A DNA stretch of 5,325 bases from Oscillospiraceae bacterium (GTDB lineage Bacteria; Bacillota; Clostridia; Saccharofermentanales; Saccharofermentanaceae). Below are positions 4,284 to 5,325 of the stretch, piece by piece (positions within the stretch are counted from its first letter, which is position 1; each line of letters begins with the position of its first letter). A program made the translations under genes and the position numbers. A model generated the notes under the pieces. The model was not told the DNA's origin. It did not search any database and saw only the letters and a program-made list of their open reading frames with translations. The stretch is taken from NCBI GenBank assembly GCA_902803695.1, contig CADCQX010000418.1:1-5325 (forward strand), read 5' to 3'.

Positions 4284-5325
4284 TTACTGAACTCTAGGCG
4301 TTCCGCAGTCAGGACAGAACTTCGATGTGATGCCTGCCTTGCCGCATCCCGGACAGTTCCATGCTCCTTCAGGAACAGTTGCTGCCTGTGCTTCTCCGTT
4401 ATTTCCTGATATAACATTGCCGAAGCCCTGACCCATCTTCTGGGATTCACCCATGATAGGGCTCATTGCTTCCTTGGTCATGTTGATGACTCCGCCCATG
4501 GCTCCGAGAGTAACACCGAGACTTGCAACATCTCCGATACCGCCGCCGGCACCTGAACCTGCACCGCCCGTGATACCGTTCTGCATAGCTTCCATACCGA
4601 CCTGTCTTGCGGTCTCATCCTGATATGTGTAGCCCTTCATCTTCATCTCTGCAGCCTCAGCCTCAGCCTGCATCTTATATGCATCTGCCTGTGCCTTCGA
4701 CTTGATGAGAAGTGCATCAGCTTCTCCCTGTGCATTTACCATCTTGAGCTGTGCTTCTGTCTGTGCCTCAACGATCTTACGTCCCTGAGCTGCTTCAGCC
4801 TCAGCGCGTCTGATCTCTTCGTCACGGACCTTCAATGTCTTATCTGCGAACTGCTGCTTCAGGTGCTGGAAGTTCGGATCGTCATCAGGAGTCTGGATAG
4901 TCGTTACGTAGAACTCCGGCATTGTAAGACCGTACTCATCAAGTGTCATATTGATGTCAGCCTTCAGGGCGTCAGATATCGTATCCAGATAAGCATCTAT
5001 CTCAAGGATATTGATGTTCTGTTCCTTGATGATCCTCGCGAGATTTGACTTAACGCGGTTAACTACGAGAGCTCTGAACTTGCCCGTACCGTAAGAAAGT
5101 CCGCCCTCATCACCCAGGATCTCATTCTGGAGGAGTCCTTCCGTTGTACCTACGAGCTTGATAACGAGCTTACGTGAATCGTTTACTCTGATATTGAAGT
5201 TACCGCTGGCACCGATCTCGATATGAAGTCCGGAAGCAGGATCGAAAAGTCTTACCTTGCTGTCCGTGCCCCATCTGATGCCCATCATCGTGGTCATGTT
5301 GATGAAGTAGACCTCTGCATGGAAA
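4284..5325 (-). CDS. SPFH-domain protein with C-terminal zinc ribbon (YdjI-like), N-terminus beyond window
   Basis: The frame is open to the right edge. Codons before the first Met in the window (at 5297) read HAEVYFIN, typical SPFH-family sequence, so the true start lies outside and 5297 is an internal Met. Numbering from that Met, residues 1-137 are the rest of an SPFH/band-7 domain (GIRWGT, RLFDP, then FYVTTIQTPDD). Residues about 150-220 form an Ala/Glu/Gln-rich coiled coil expected to drive oligomerisation. Residues 241-270 are Gly-rich. W313 to G332 is a zinc ribbon with CPGC (C315, C318) and CPDC (C328, C331). This order matches Bacillus subtilis YdjI and relatives long labelled virion-core-protein-like, which are linked to membrane stress and PspA. 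No PspA or YdjG/YdjH gene is visible here, though one could lie off the right edge. Its transcript may end in the palindrome at 4215-4259. Confidence 0.9.
   Translation of the reverse strand, partial: FHAEVYFINMTTMMGIRWGTDSKVRLFDPASGLHIEIGASGNFNIRVNDSRKLVIKLVGTTEGLLQNEILGDEGGLSYGTGKFRALVVNRVKSNLARIIKEQNINILEIDAYLDTISDALKADINMTLDEYGLTMPEFYVTTIQTPDDDPNFQHLKQQFADKTLKVRDEEIRRAEAEAAQGRKIVEAQTEAQLKMVNAQGEADALLIKSKAQADAYKMQAEAEAAEMKMKGYTYQDETARQVGMEAMQNGITGGAGSGAGGGIGDVASLGVTLGAMGGVINMTKEAMSPIMGESQKMGQGFGNVISGNNGEAQAATVPEGAWNCPGCGKAGITSKFCPDCGTPRVQ

Noticed and set aside
4268..4450. Minus-strand 60-codon ORF over the end of the SPFH gene
   Set aside because: It is another frame of the SPFH coding sequence, which has a clear zinc ribbon in the correct frame.
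4660..4810. Repeated GCxTCAGCCT-like words that look like a short tandem repeat
   Set aside because: They encode the Ala/Glu/Gln-rich coiled coil of the SPFH protein (AEAEA-type runs); the repetition is at protein level.
1..5325. CRISPR arrays, insertion sequences, attachment sites next to the tRNA genes, toxin-antitoxin or phage genes
   Set aside because: No regularly spaced repeats, transposase, integrase or tRNA-end duplication is visible; both tRNA genes sit in ordinary transcription units.

Overview
The window looks like a chromosomal segment from a low-to-moderate GC Firmicute, most likely a Clostridia member. This is inferred from the short AT-rich intergenic regions with TATAAT-type promoters, the G-rich Shine-Dalgarno (SD) sequences, an azlCD pair, a clostridial-type HemN-family radical SAM protein, and an SPFH/zinc-ribbon protein of the Bacillus YdjI type. 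No phage, transposon or CRISPR signature is visible.

Layout, left to right. (1) The left edge holds the 5' part of a tRNA-Ser(GGA) on the minus strand. It is divergent from a plus-strand operon, and the two promoters are packed between about 115 and 169. (2) The operon at 204-1792 encodes an unknown lipoprotein, AzlC and AzlD, with overlapping reading frames. (3) The 316-base gap 1793-2108 is not empty. It holds a canonical promoter (1924-1952) followed within about 50 bases by a strong intrinsic terminator (2003-2031), with 9-bp direct repeats upstream. Together they outline a small RNA gene of about 75 nt that nobody would find from ORFs. (4) tRNA-Thr(GGT) at 2109-2184 has its own promoter and ends at a bidirectional terminator shared with the convergent gene. 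(5) Three minus-strand genes follow: a HemN/HemW-family radical SAM protein (3477-2224), a metallo-beta-lactamase-fold hydrolase (4210-3569), and an SPFH-domain protein with a C-terminal zinc ribbon. The last runs off the right edge, so its N-terminus lies outside the window.

How the parts may work together. AzlC and AzlD are expected to form a branched-chain amino acid exporter, and the lipoprotein is translationally linked to it, so it may be an accessory surface component. The predicted small RNA has a CU-rich unstructured stretch that can pair over 12 contiguous positions with the SD region of azlD, its upstream neighbour. This suggests local post-transcriptional control of the exporter. 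On the right, the SPFH and hydrolase genes are separated by a 45-bp interrupted palindrome whose 3' arm contains the hydrolase SD. Read-through mRNA would hide that SD, whereas mRNA from the hydrolase's own promoter would not.

The protein family calls are firm except for the lipoprotein. The small RNA, the repeat-based regulation and the palindromes are predictions from sequence pattern alone.
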